From positions 248,001 through 312,000 of the forward strand of contig NZ_SJPO01000006.1 of NCBI RefSeq assembly GCF_007859935.1: a stretch of DNA of 64,000 nt, read 5' to 3'. The notes under the pieces were generated by a model. That model saw nothing but the letters and a program-made list of their open reading frames with translations. It was not told where the DNA came from and made no database searches. Positions 45,574-55,519 of the stretch are shown here, one piece after another. Numbering within the stretch: position 1 is the stretch's first letter; every line of letters begins with the position of its first letter. The position numbers were made by a program, and so were the translations under genes. The stretch comes from Posidoniimonas polymericola. Its GTDB lineage: Bacteria > Planctomycetota > Planctomycetia > Pirellulales > Lacipirellulaceae.

Positions 45574-47316
45574 ATGCTGGGCGTAGAAGACAACCCCCCG
45601 GGAGCCATTGAAGGCCCCGCCGCACCCATGCCGATCCCCTCGATCCCCGACTCCGCCCCGTTCACCCCAGAGCAGCGCGCCTGGCTCAACGGCTTCCTGG
45701 CCGCCTGGGCCGGCGTGGCCGAACAGTCGGGCAGCCGGCTGCCATCGGACCTCACCGGGCTGAAAGAGGCGCCCAGGAACGGCGCCGGCGGCGCGAACGG
45801 CGCCCCCCCCAAGAAATCGGCCGCCAAGCCGGTCGAACCCGCCGCGGAATCGGCGGCTGTCGCGGTCGACACGTCGCTTGACGACGGCGACTTTGCCTGG
45901 CACGACCCCAACCTCGACATCGAAGAGCGGATGAAGCTCGCCGAGGGCCAGGGCGTCACCAAAAACCTGATGGCCGCCATGGCGCAGCTCGACTGCGGCG
46001 CCTGCGGCTACATGTGCGACACCTACGCGATCGCCATCGCCAGCGGCAAGGAGAAGAGCACCGCGCTGTGCACCCCCGGCGGCAAAGAAACCGCCAAGAT
46101 GCTCAAGAAGGTCGTCAAGGATAACGGCGGCATCAAGCCGGCGCCCGTCTCGGACGCCAAGGCGACGGCAGTCGCCGTGGCCGACGGGCCGATCCCCTAC
46201 AGCCGCGCGAAACCGTACCGGGCCCGCGTCAACACACTCTACAATCTCAACGGCGAAGAGTCCGCCAAGCACACCTGCCACGTCGAGCTCGACCTTGCCG
46301 GCAGCGACATCTCGTTCCGGGTGGGCGACTCGCTGGGCGCCTTCCCGACTAACTGCCCTGATCTTGTCGACGAGATCCTGTTCGCCCTCAAGGCCCACGG
46401 GACCGAGCACGTCACCGCGTGCGACGGCGTCGAGGCGCCGCTCCGCGAGGCCCTGACGGTGAAGAGCAATCTGAAGCACGTCGGCGAGGACCTGGTCCGC
46501 CTGATCGCCTCGAGCACATCGGACTTCGACGAGAAGCAGCGGCTCCGCGACCTGGTCGACGGCGACGGCGATGAACTCGACGATATGGACGTCCTCGACG
46601 TCCTGCGGCTCGCCCCGTCGGCGCGGATCTCGAAGGGGGCGTTCTCGCTGACCCTCGGCTCGCTGGCGCCGCGGCTGTACTCGATCGCCAGCTCGCTACG
46701 GGCCCACCCAGACAGCGTCCACCTGACAATCGCCAAGGTCACGACCATGCTCGGCGGCCGAGAACGCAAGGGCGTCGCGTCGACCATGTTCACCGACCGC
46801 ATCGGCGTCGGCGACACCGTGCGGGTGTTTGTCCAGCCATCGGCCGACTTCACGCTGCCGAGCAACTCGAATGCCCCGATGATTATGGTCGGCCCCGGCA
46901 CCGGCATCGCCCCGTTCCGAGCGTTCCTGCAGGAGCGGAAGGCGCTCAAGGCCCGCGGCAAGAACTGGCTGTTCTTCGGCGACCAGCACGAGGCGACCGA
47001 CTTCCTGTACAAGGGCGAGCTCACCGAGATGCAGGAGCAGGGCCTGCTCACGAAGCTAAGCACCGCCTTCAGCCGCGACCAGGAAGAGAAGATCTACGTC
47101 CAGCAACGGATGCGTGAAGAGGGCGCCGAGCTCTACAACTGGTTGGAAGAGGGCGCCTGGTTCTTCGTCTGTGGCGACGCCAAGCGGATGGCCGGCGACG
47201 TCGACCGGGCGCTGCACGAGATTGTCGCCGAGCACGGCGGCATGAGCCCCGAAGACGCCAAGAAGTACGTCACGAACCTGCGGAAGACCCACCGCTACGT
47301 CCGCGACGTCTACTAG
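45574..47316 (+). CDS. Sulfite-reductase-type flavoprotein with an Fe-S module in place of flavodoxin
   Basis: The 580-residue protein has an N-terminal segment (FTPEQRAWLNGFLAAW) and a Pro/Ala linker. A small Fe-S motif follows with Cys141, Cys144, Cys148 and Cys166 (CGACGYMC, then a fourth Cys in ALCTPGG). The CysJ-like FAD domain contains RLYSIASS, and the NADPH domain contains GPGTGIAPFRAFLQER, FFGDQ and a C-terminal KTHRYVRDVY. The FMN-binding flavodoxin domain of CysJ and P450 reductase is missing. Electrons would go NADPH-FAD-[Fe-S]. A TTG at 45547 is an alternative start. No cysI partner is visible, so the acceptor is unknown. Confidence 0.85.
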   Translation: MLGVEDNPPGAIEGPAAPMPIPSIPDSAPFTPEQRAWLNGFLAAWAGVAEQSGSRLPSDLTGLKEAPRNGAGGANGAPPKKSAAKPVEPAAESAAVAVDTSLDDGDFAWHDPNLDIEERMKLAEGQGVTKNLMAAMAQLDCGACGYMCDTYAIAIASGKEKSTALCTPGGKETAKMLKKVVKDNGGIKPAPVSDAKATAVAVADGPIPYSRAKPYRARVNTLYNLNGEESAKHTCHVELDLAGSDISFRVGDSLGAFPTNCPDLVDEILFALKAHGTEHVTACDGVEAPLREALTVKSNLKHVGEDLVRLIASSTSDFDEKQRLRDLVDGDGDELDDMDVLDVLRLAPSARISKGAFSLTLGSLAPRLYSIASSLRAHPDSVHLTIAKVTTMLGGRERKGVASTMFTDRIGVGDTVRVFVQPSADFTLPSNSNAPMIMVGPGTGIAPFRAFLQERKALKARGKNWLFFGDQHEATDFLYKGELTEMQEQGLLTKLSTAFSRDQEEKIYVQQRMREEGAELYNWLEEGAWFFVCGDAKRMAGDVDRALHEIVAEHGGMSPEDAKKYVTNLRKTHRYVRDVY

Positions 47317-47764
47317 AGCTTGGCCGCGGCTGGCCCGCCGCCAATCCCGCAGACACCGTACCGCGTCGGATCAGCGGCTCCGCGGGCGTTAGTGCAGCTT
47401 GCACAGGATCTCGGCCAAGAGGGCAGGGCACCCCCCGGGCTTGGGCATTGTCATGCCGCCGTTCTTTGATGGCCCCGCCTTGGCGCCTTAGCTTGCACGC
47501 CAGGTCTGGAACTGAGCGAGTCAGAGAACCCCGCGACTAACGTCGTTCGGCAGGGTCCCGTCAGAGTGGCTCAGTTTGGTCTGGGGCCGATCAACATACC
47601 AGCCGAGCACAGTAGGTGACTGCGCGGAGTGTCGACATGGCAGGCCACGACTAGATCGGGAGTCGGAAGAGCAAGGGCGGTCATTGCGAGGCGTCACGCC
47701 CAGCCCACGGACACTACGCACCGTTCAACCGCGGTGGCCCGGCCCGCTCTAGACACAGAAGCTG
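47317..47764. other. Gene-free region between convergent genes
   Basis: These 448 bases separate the flavoprotein gene from the phosphatase-cytochrome gene on the other strand. Short open frames exist on both strands (for example 47521-47721, minus) but none has recognisable features. I see no repeat or terminator of note. Confidence 0.35.
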
Positions 47765-48736
47765 CTACTTATCCGAAACAACTTTGTGCGACGCCGGCGA
47801 GACGTCGCGGAATCGGGCGTGGCAATCGCGGCAGTTCTGCGTCACGCCAGCGTAGGCGTCGTTCGCTAGCCGCCGTTGCCGCTCGCTGTTTGCCTGCCGC
47901 AGGGCGTCCTCCAACCTGGCAGCGGCCTCTTCCCCCTGCTGGGCTAGCTTTCGGAATCCCTCGGGCTTGGCCTGGGCCTCTTCGAGACGCAGCAGCTCGG
48001 TGTAGTGCTCGCGGAGGAGTAACCCCTCGTGGGCAGGCGCAAGATCGGGGTGGTTGGCCGGCGTCTGCCAGCCGGACTGCTGGATTTGGGCGACACGGTC
48101 ACTGGCGTGCTCGAGATCAATCATCGATTGCACCAGTAGCGGCGGCTCGGAGACTTCCGGGAAGTCCGAAGACAGCGCGTCGAGCGTCGCCCGATCGAAT
48201 CGCTCAGCAGCCCTAACGGACGCGAACAACCCGATATACCTTGGGCTCGCGCCGGCGGCCGCTAGAACCTCGCTGCCTTGAGCGACACTCAGTTTGCCTA
48301 CGCCGATACAGGCGACCGCCGCCGCCGCCGGGCTGCGGTGCTTGCCGTGGTGGCAATGAATGTAGATTGGCCCCGGCAGGTCGGCGACCGCCTTGGAGAG
48401 TTCCTTCGCGCGCACAGCGGGGATACCATCGTACCCGTGCGGTAGATGCACGTACGCCAGGCCGTGGCGTTTGGCGGCGGCGATATCGGGCCGGGCGCCA
48501 TCCACGCTCAGCACCGTATTTACGCCAAGCCGCTTGAGCGCGGCGAAGCCTTCGTCCCCCACCGGGGAACCGCCAGAAATAACTCGTTCTGTGAGCCACA
48601 TCGCGTTTGGCAGCGCGGGCTCCGCAACGGGCTGTGGCGCCCAGTCGTGGCTGCCGTGTGCGAGCGAGGCCAGCCCGAGGCAGGCCAAAAAGAAGCAGGA
48701 CCGCCGAAACGCGGCGGGCGGTCTCGCGTTGCTCAT
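47765..48736 (-). CDS. Exported dual-specificity-type phosphatase fused to a C-terminal CXXCH haem domain
   Basis: The 323-residue protein has a signal peptide (SCFFLACLGLASLAHGSHD). A protein-tyrosine/dual-specificity phosphatase fold of about 150 residues follows, with P-loop HCHHGKHRS (Cys128, Arg134) and the upstream LSVDGARPD strand. A helical region of about 130 residues then ends in NCRDCHARFRD, a CXXCH haem-attachment site (Cys302, Cys305, His306) close to the C-terminus. Helices followed by a terminal CXXCH is the layout of cytochrome c'. I chose the start at 48736 because it gives a proper signal peptide, although the frame extends to 48787. The substrate and ligand are unknown. Confidence 0.8.
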   Translation of the reverse strand: MSNARPPAAFRRSCFFLACLGLASLAHGSHDWAPQPVAEPALPNAMWLTERVISGGSPVGDEGFAALKRLGVNTVLSVDGARPDIAAAKRHGLAYVHLPHGYDGIPAVRAKELSKAVADLPGPIYIHCHHGKHRSPAAAAVACIGVGKLSVAQGSEVLAAAGASPRYIGLFASVRAAERFDRATLDALSSDFPEVSEPPLLVQSMIDLEHASDRVAQIQQSGWQTPANHPDLAPAHEGLLLREHYTELLRLEEAQAKPEGFRKLAQQGEEAAARLEDALRQANSERQRRLANDAYAGVTQNCRDCHARFRDVSPASHKVVSDK

Positions 48737-49209
48737 GCTTTCTCTGCGGGTTCGGGAAGAAAACGACGATCGACGAGCGATTGCCATACTAGCACGTTTA
48801 CGAGAACGGAACAGGAGCGGCAGCGCGACGGCACGACTTCAACGTCGCGTACCTTTTTTGGAATTTTGGGGCCCGTTTTTGAATACTCCAAGGCGGCCGG
48901 TGATTAAACTGGCAGTTGTTATTGGGATTAGTCGCTCGTGCGGGCAGATCACGCAGGCAGTTCGAACCTGTTCGAACCCTCTCGCGTAGAACGGTCGACT
49001 AGGCACCCTCCCGCGGAAGCGGGTCAAGGATGAGTTTCGAGCGTTGGTTATGCAGCCCCGAGCGATTCGGCTGTCGGGGCGCTGTCCTGCAAGCGGGACG
49101 CGGCTAGAAGCGTTTTAACAACGACAGGCTTTTCTAGACCAACGGGGCTGGCAGCGGGATTTCCCTGGCGTGACGCTAGCGGAGACCCCGCCACTTAGGA
49201 GACGCCAAC
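48737..49209. other. Intergenic region with leader hairpin
   Basis: These 473 bases lie between two divergent genes and hold no recognisable gene. GCCCCGA (49055-49061) and TCGGGGC (49074-49080) form a 7-bp stem about 130 bases before the small gene at 49210. The TTCGAACCTG/TTCGAACCCT pair at 48970-48989 resembles tRNA T-loop sequence, but no cloverleaf can be drawn. Confidence 0.4.
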
Positions 49210-49398
49210 ATGTCCATTGCAGCAGGGCTACCGCCCGGGTCGGGGAGTACCGGATTGCGACGCACCAACATCCACTCGGTCCAGAACACGATTCGACGCC
49301 ACTGGACCGACCAAGAGAAACGCCGCCGCACCGAAATGGCGCGGCTCATGCAGCGACGCCTGCTGACGGCCCTGGAGGGCCGCCGCCTCGTCGGCTAA
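49210..49398 (+). CDS. Small basic protein, unknown function
   Basis: The 62-residue protein is rich in Arg, with a probable helix in TIRRHWTDQEKRRRTEMARL. A clear Shine-Dalgarno sequence AGGAG (49197-49201) sits eight bases before the ATG, which is unusual in this window and supports translation. The last codons fall inside a 17-bp tandem repeat, so the C-terminus may vary between strains. No family is recognised. A nucleic-acid- or ribosome-binding role would fit the charge but is only a guess. Confidence 0.55.
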   Translation: MSIAAGLPPGSGSTGLRRTNIHSVQNTIRRHWTDQEKRRRTEMARLMQRRLLTALEGRRLVG

Positions 49399-49454
49399 CC
49401 ACGCTGGTCGGCTAACCACCCTGGTCGGCCAACGATGCTGGTCGGCTGGCAAGA
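49387..49454 (+). repeat. Four 17-bp tandem repeats
   Basis: Units begin at 49387, 49404, 49421 and 49438. The consensus is CTGGTCGGCTAACCACS, and the last unit is diverged. The first unit includes the stop codon of the small gene at 49210-49398. It lies 3' of that gene and of pyk on the opposite strand. Confidence 0.75.
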
Positions 49455-49489
49455 GTTGTGGTCGCCGGGAACGAGGCGGAGCCGCCAGC

Positions 49490-50965
49490 CTAGACCGCGC
49501 CCTCGACCTCGTGCACGACGACCACGTCGTGCACGCCCTTGGCGTTTCCGCCCGGCCCTGCGGCCAGGTGGCTGCCGCCGAGGATCACGATCCGGTCGCC
49601 TTTGGAGGCAAATCCGACGCGGCAGGCCCAGGTGTCCGCGTGTCGGATGAGCTGCTGCATGTCCTCCGCGGGAGCGCCGGTCAGTGGGGTCACGCCCCAG
49701 TACAGGCACATCCGCCGCAGCGTCTGCTGGTTCTGGCTGACCCCAATTGTGGGCGTCGTGTGCCGCTGCTGCGAGAGCGCCAACGCGGTTCTGCCCGAGT
49801 AGCTGGCCACCACCACCAGCTTGGCCCGCAGCGAGTGCGCCATGGCGCCAGCCCCCCGCACCACGGCGCGGGTGATGTCGTGCAGCACCGGGGACACGCC
49901 ACCGTCGTTGTGGCGGGGCGGCTGATCGGCGATGCTGGCCTCAGTAGCCAAGCAGATGCGGTTCATCATGGCGACCGTCTCAACCGGGTACTGGCCGATC
50001 GCGGTCTCGCCGGACAGCATGCACGCGTCCGCGCCGTCCAGGACAGCGTTGGCCACGTCGGTCACCTCGGCCCGCTTGGGGCGCAGCGACTCGTGCATGC
50101 TGTCGAGCATCTGGGTCGCGATGATGGCCGGCTTCTGGTAGCGGTGGCAGGTCTGGATGATCCGCTTCTGCTGCACCGGCATCTCGGCCACGTCGATCTC
50201 GACGCCCAGGTCGCCGCGGGCGACCATCACCGCGTCGCTCGCCGAGACGATCTCTTCGATCCGGTCGATCGCTTCGCGTTTCTCGATCTTCGAGACCACG
50301 TACGCTTCGGAGTTGTTCGAGCGGAGGATGTCACGCAGCGCCCGCACCTCGTCCGGGGCGCGGACGAAGCTGAGGCTGACAAAGTCGACGCCCGCGTCGG
50401 CGGCCCAGATGGCGTGCTGGTGGTCGACGACGCTGATGGCCGGCGCGCTGAGCTTTACGCCGGGCAGGTTGATGCCCTGGCGGCTGCGGATCACGCCCCG
50501 CTGCACAACCCGCATCTGGGCGCGACCGGGCTCCTTGCCGATCACCACCATGCTGACGGTGCCGTCGGCCAGCATCACCTGGTCGCCTACTGAGAGCTCG
50601 CGCACCAACGGGGCGTAGCTGCAGGTAAACTCGTTGGGCTCCTTGCGTTCCTTACCCTCGACAAACCAGAACTCGGCGTCGGTCTCGCAGAAGATCCGAT
50701 CGTTGTCGATTTCACCCAGGCGGAACTTGGGACCAGCCAGGTCGACCAGGATCCCGATCGGGGTATCCAGCTCCTCGCTCACCCGGCGGATATTGTCGAC
50801 ATTAATCTGCTGTTCTTCGGGCCCCCCGTGGGCCATGTTCAGCCGGAACACGTCGGCTCCGGCGCGGATCATCGCGGCCAGCGTCTCCGGGTCCGACGAA
50901 CTAGGGCCGACCGTGGCGACAATCTTGGTGCGGGCGAGGTGACGGATATCGTTGGGTAGGGGCAT
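49490..50965 (-). CDS. pyk: Pyruvate kinase
   Basis: Pyruvate kinase makes ATP and pyruvate from phosphoenolpyruvate. The 491-residue protein begins MPLPNDIRHLARTKIVATVGPSS. It shows FRLNMAHG (Asn/His of the active site), VDLAGPKFRLG, the catalytic-lysine segment VVSKIEKREAI, MVARGDLGVEI and the ADP/metal region IIATQMLDSM. The C-terminal domain starts near GAGAMAHSLRAKLVVVAS. The frame is open 108 bases further upstream, but the ATG at 50965 fits the family. The common MNFSHG reads LNMAHG here, a Ser-to-Ala change at a conserved position. The rest is standard. Confidence 0.95.
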   Translation of the reverse strand: MPLPNDIRHLARTKIVATVGPSSSDPETLAAMIRAGADVFRLNMAHGGPEEQQINVDNIRRVSEELDTPIGILVDLAGPKFRLGEIDNDRIFCETDAEFWFVEGKERKEPNEFTCSYAPLVRELSVGDQVMLADGTVSMVVIGKEPGRAQMRVVQRGVIRSRQGINLPGVKLSAPAISVVDHQHAIWAADAGVDFVSLSFVRAPDEVRALRDILRSNNSEAYVVSKIEKREAIDRIEEIVSASDAVMVARGDLGVEIDVAEMPVQQKRIIQTCHRYQKPAIIATQMLDSMHESLRPKRAEVTDVANAVLDGADACMLSGETAIGQYPVETVAMMNRICLATEASIADQPPRHNDGGVSPVLHDITRAVVRGAGAMAHSLRAKLVVVASYSGRTALALSQQRHTTPTIGVSQNQQTLRRMCLYWGVTPLTGAPAEDMQQLIRHADTWACRVGFASKGDRIVILGGSHLAAGPGGNAKGVHDVVVVHEVEGAV

Positions 50966-51208
50966 GATACTGTCGGGTGAGGTGGGCTTCGTGCCTGCAA
51001 TGGTCGGCGCCAGGTGAGGGTCGCCGGGCCCTATTGTGGGCGTTGGGCACGTGTCTGGGAATGGTGGCGACATAGGACCGTCTTCTTTTTAACGGGAACT
51101 GCACAAACCTCGCGACGCACACGGCGCCCTCAACCGTAGCTCATCAGCCGCCCCGCAGGTTAAGATGGTCGCCGGATAACCACACGCCTGCGGCAGGATT
51201 CGCGCACT

Positions 51209-52018
51209 GTGAGCTACTGGAACGGTAAATCGGCCTTAGTGACCGGCGGTTCGGCCGGGCTGGGGCTCGCCCTGGCCCGGACGCTCGTCACGGAGGGCGC
51301 GCGGGTGACGATCTGCGGCCGCGGGCCCGATCGGCTCGAGAAGGCCGCCGACGGTCTGCGCGGCCTCGGCGGCGACGTCCTTTGCGTTGCGTGCGATGTC
51401 GCTCATGCCGGCGAGACCCGGCGGGCGGTCGACGCTGCGGCCGAGCGGTTTGGCGGGCTCCACTTCGCGTGCTGCTGCGCTGGAGAATCGATGCGGGGCG
51501 ACGTGATCTCGACCTCGCGGGAGCGGTTCGAGGAGCTGATGGCGGTCAACTTCCTGGCCGCGGTCGACATGGCGCACGCGGCCGGGCCGCTGCTCGAGGC
51601 GAATCGGGGCCACCTGACGTTTATTGGCTCGCTGGCGAGCAAGTTCGCCCCCCGGTACCTCGGCGCCTACCCCGCCAGCAAGCACGCGGTCGCGGCGTTG
51701 GCTCAGCAGCTGCGGCTCGAACGCGGCCCCGAGGGACTGCACGTGCTGCTTGTCTGCCCGGGCCCCATCGCCCGCCCCGATGGTGGGCAGCGTTATCAGC
51801 AGCAAACGAGCGACCTCCCAGAGGCCGCCAACCGGCCGGGGGGCGGAGCCAAGGTTAAGTCAATCGCGCCCGACGTCCTCTCCCAAAAGCTGCTTGCGGC
51901 GTGCGAGAAGCGTCAGAGCGAGCTGGTCATCCCCGCCAAGGCCCGGATCCTCGCCGCCCTGACGCAGCTCAGCCCCAAGTGGGGCGACTGGGCGCTCAGC
52001 AAACAAACTAGCAAGTAG
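51209..52018 (+). CDS. Short-chain dehydrogenase/reductase
   Basis: The 269-residue SDR has the cofactor motif LVTGGSAGLGLALA, an Arg-containing strand end (TICGRGPDR) that favours NADP(H), and the catalytic Ser and YxxxK (FIGSLASK; YPASKHAVA). The C-terminus has a hydrophobic helix-like end (ARILAALTQLSP), similar to membrane-associated 3-ketosphinganine-reductase-like members. The substrate is not assignable. It starts at a GTG, and the MazG-like gene follows 31 bp later. Confidence 0.87.
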   Translation: MSYWNGKSALVTGGSAGLGLALARTLVTEGARVTICGRGPDRLEKAADGLRGLGGDVLCVACDVAHAGETRRAVDAAAERFGGLHFACCCAGESMRGDVISTSRERFEELMAVNFLAAVDMAHAAGPLLEANRGHLTFIGSLASKFAPRYLGAYPASKHAVAALAQQLRLERGPEGLHVLLVCPGPIARPDGGQRYQQQTSDLPEAANRPGGGAKVKSIAPDVLSQKLLAACEKRQSELVIPAKARILAALTQLSPKWGDWALSKQTSK

Positions 52019-52049
52019 TCACCGCACTTCACTCACACCAAGTCTCCCG

Positions 52050-52358
52050 ATGGCCAGCCAGCTCTCTCTCTCTGACTTTCAACAACTGATCCGGGACATG
52101 TACCTTGAGAAGGACCGCCAGCGTGGCGTCGACGCCACCTTCATGTGGCTGATGGAAGAGGTAGGCGAGCTGGCCTCCGCGCTCCGGGAGGGAACCCCCG
52201 AAGAGCTGCGGGGCGAATTCGCCGACGTGCTCGCCTGGCTGACCACCATCGCCAACGTCGCGGACATCGACCTCACCCAGGCCGTCCGCGAGAAGTACGG
52301 CGACGGCTGCCCCGGTTGCGGCGCGTTGGTCTGCTGCTGCGAAGGCGAAAAACCGTAG
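52050..52358 (+). CDS. MazG-like nucleotide pyrophosphohydrolase
   Basis: The 102-residue all-helical NTP pyrophosphatase-like protein has the metal-binding motif EEVGELASAL and the second acidic motif GEFADVLAWL. It ends in a Cys-rich tail (DGCPGCGALVCCC) that could bind zinc, a feature I recall in some short MazG-like proteins. Such enzymes remove non-canonical nucleoside triphosphates or act in nucleotide-pool control. It lies close behind the SDR gene and 70 bp before the next gene. Confidence 0.85.
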   Translation: MASQLSLSDFQQLIRDMYLEKDRQRGVDATFMWLMEEVGELASALREGTPEELRGEFADVLAWLTTIANVADIDLTQAVREKYGDGCPGCGALVCCCEGEKP

Positions 52359-52428
52359 CCGACGCAGAACTAGGCGCCCTGTGGTGCGTAGGTCACAATA
52401 AGGGATTACCCGCACGCACCGCACGCTT

Positions 52429-54489
52429 ATGCTCTCCCGGCTTCTCCAGAAACTACCGCCGCTGCTGATACTGATCGCCGCTGCGCACGCGGCCGCAGGA
52501 GAGCCGGCAAGCCTGGCAAAGGTCGAGGTCGGCTTCGCTGGCCGGTACAAGCTCGGCAGCTGGACGCCGGTCGTCGTCACGGTCGCCGGAGAAGCCGGCG
52601 ATCTGCGTCTGGAGATCACGGCCCCCGACGGCGACGGCGCCCCGGCCACCGTGTCCACCCTGGGCCCCCCTGACGCGTCGGGGCGCATCCACTCGCTGAC
52701 ACGGGTCGGCCGTCGCGACGCAGTCATCCGCTGCCGGCTGTTCGATGGCGACCGGCTCGCTGACCAGTGGCGGAGCGGCCGCGACCTGGACGCCCCGGTC
52801 CGTGGACTCCCGGTCGCCGAACCCCTGATTGTCGAAGCCGGGCGAGATACCCCCCTCGCCGAACTCCCCACCAATCCGCTCGCCTACGAGGGGGTCGACG
52901 CACTAGTCGTTTCCGGGGTCTCGCCAGAAGAGATCGCGAGACTGACCAACCAGCAAGCAACCGCAATTGAGCAGTGGGTCGCCAGCGGCGGGAAGATTCT
53001 GTTGGGCGGCGGCGAGCACGCCGCCGACTTGGTTGGCGCCGACGGACCACTCCGCACACTCGCCCCGGGCGAGCACCGCGAGACCGTGCGGGTGAGCAAC
53101 ACCGGCGTGATCGAAGACTACGCCGGTTCCGAAGAGCCGATCGACGCCCCCTTCGGCGGCCTGACGGCAGCCCGGCTGGACAACGTCCGCGGGGTTGTCG
53201 AGCTGCACGCCGGCGGCCGGGCGGTCGAGATGCCGCTGGTCGTGCGGACCGTGCACGGGTTCGGCTCGGTCACCTACGCCGCGTTCGACCTGTACGACCC
53301 GGCGTTCACCAACTGGCCCAGCCGCGAACGCCTCTGGTCCCTGCTGCTGCAGACCCGCAACGCCGACGATTCGGACGGCGGGTCGGGGGCGCTGGTCACC
53401 AGCGCCTACAGCGACCTCTCTGGCGCCCTCCAGACCAAGCTGGGGCAGCAGTTTGCAGGAGTCCAGTCGACCTCCATCCTGATGCTCGTCGCAGCGGCAG
53501 GGGTTTACCTCGCACTGCTCGGGCCCGGCGCGTACTACCTTGGCAAGAACGTCACCGGTCGGATGACCACCGCCTGGGTCGCGTACCCGCTTATCGCGTT
53601 GGCCGTTGCCGGGGCCGCCCTCTGGTGGGGCGAGCAGTCCACCGGAGACACGGCCCGCCTCAACAAGCTAGAGGTCATCGACATCGACGCCGCCAGCGGC
53701 CGCGAACGGGCCACCGTCTGGGGGCAGCTGCTCAGCCCGCAGGCCAACCTCTACGACCTGAGCTGCGAGCCGCGCGATTCCGCTCAGCCGACCATCGGCT
53801 ACCTCAGCTGGTGCGGGCTGCCGGGGCGCGGCCTCGGCGGCATGCAGACCTCCGCCGAGTCGCTGCTGGCGGGCGAAGTGAGCTACCACACCGACGCCGC
53901 CCTCGACGGCATGACCGGCGTGCCGATCAACCGCCGGGCGAGCAAGTCCCTCGCCGCCCGCTGGCTCATGGACGGCCGACCCTCGGTGGCGTTCGAGCTG
54001 GCGGCGACCGGCACCGGGCTGGTCGAGGGGGTGCTGACGAACGACTCGCAGCTCGAGCTGAAGGACGTCAAGCTCATCGCTGGCAATTGGGCCTGGCGGC
54101 TGCCCGATCTCGCCCCCGGCGACATCGCGAGCATCGACGCCAGCGGCTCGCCGGCGCGCCTCCGCACGCTGCTGCTGAACGACTTCGGCGACGCCAATCA
54201 GACCGACCGCCGGCTCTCCGCGAACCGACTGACGGCGCCGTCGATCGCCTACCTGCTGATGTTCTACGACGCCCTCGGCGGACTCGACACGTCGCCGCTG
54301 CCCGACTTCCGGCAGTCGCGGGTCGACCTGAGCCACGCGCTCGCCGCCGGCAGGCCGATCCTCGTGGCGCGCTCCGAGCAACCCCGGTGCGACCTGCGGC
54401 AAGACGTCCTGGACCTCGATGCGCCGAGCGACGCCGGCGGGACGTACTACCGATTTATTGGCCCGCCCATCACCGAGCCCCAACCCTGA
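52429..54489 (+). CDS. Large exported/membrane protein coupled to an ABC ATPase
   Basis: The 686-residue protein has a signal peptide (LLILIAAAHAAAGE) and an N-terminal beta-sandwich-like domain (VEVGFAGRYKLGSWTPVVVTV). A region follows that resembles a class I glutamine-amidotransferase-like fold (VDALVVSGVSPEEIARL, GKILLGGGEHA). Two membrane spans lie near residues 345-395 (LMLVAAAGVYLALLGPGAYYL; YPLIALAVAGAALWW), then a periplasmic beta-rich domain. The layout resembles proteins paired with ABC-2 exporters in planctomycetes. It ends five bases before the ABC ATPase gene, so the two should form a complex. No substrate is known. Confidence 0.8.
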   Translation: MLSRLLQKLPPLLILIAAAHAAAGEPASLAKVEVGFAGRYKLGSWTPVVVTVAGEAGDLRLEITAPDGDGAPATVSTLGPPDASGRIHSLTRVGRRDAVIRCRLFDGDRLADQWRSGRDLDAPVRGLPVAEPLIVEAGRDTPLAELPTNPLAYEGVDALVVSGVSPEEIARLTNQQATAIEQWVASGGKILLGGGEHAADLVGADGPLRTLAPGEHRETVRVSNTGVIEDYAGSEEPIDAPFGGLTAARLDNVRGVVELHAGGRAVEMPLVVRTVHGFGSVTYAAFDLYDPAFTNWPSRERLWSLLLQTRNADDSDGGSGALVTSAYSDLSGALQTKLGQQFAGVQSTSILMLVAAAGVYLALLGPGAYYLGKNVTGRMTTAWVAYPLIALAVAGAALWWGEQSTGDTARLNKLEVIDIDAASGRERATVWGQLLSPQANLYDLSCEPRDSAQPTIGYLSWCGLPGRGLGGMQTSAESLLAGEVSYHTDAALDGMTGVPINRRASKSLAARWLMDGRPSVAFELAATGTGLVEGVLTNDSQLELKDVKLIAGNWAWRLPDLAPGDIASIDASGSPARLRTLLLNDFGDANQTDRRLSANRLTAPSIAYLLMFYDALGGLDTSPLPDFRQSRVDLSHALAAGRPILVARSEQPRCDLRQDVLDLDAPSDAGGTYYRFIGPPITEPQP

Positions 54490-54494
54490 CTACC

Positions 54495-55466
<972 letters not shown>

Positions 55467-55519
55467 CCGGGATCGCGGCCTCCTGCGGCAGCGCACCGTT
55501 GTGCTCTCGCTAGTGAATG

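Noticed and set aside
47521..47721. 66-codon minus-strand frame
   Set aside because: No similarity or signal recognised. The surrounding 448 bases look non-coding.
48966..48992. tRNA-like TTCGAAC motifs
   Set aside because: No acceptor stem or anticodon arm can be formed around them. It is only a short direct repeat.
52974..54490. Long plus-strand frame overlapping the membrane protein gene upstream of the ABC ATPase
   Set aside because: Arg/Ala/Gly-rich shadow sequence. Only the part from 54495 is the real ABC ATPase.
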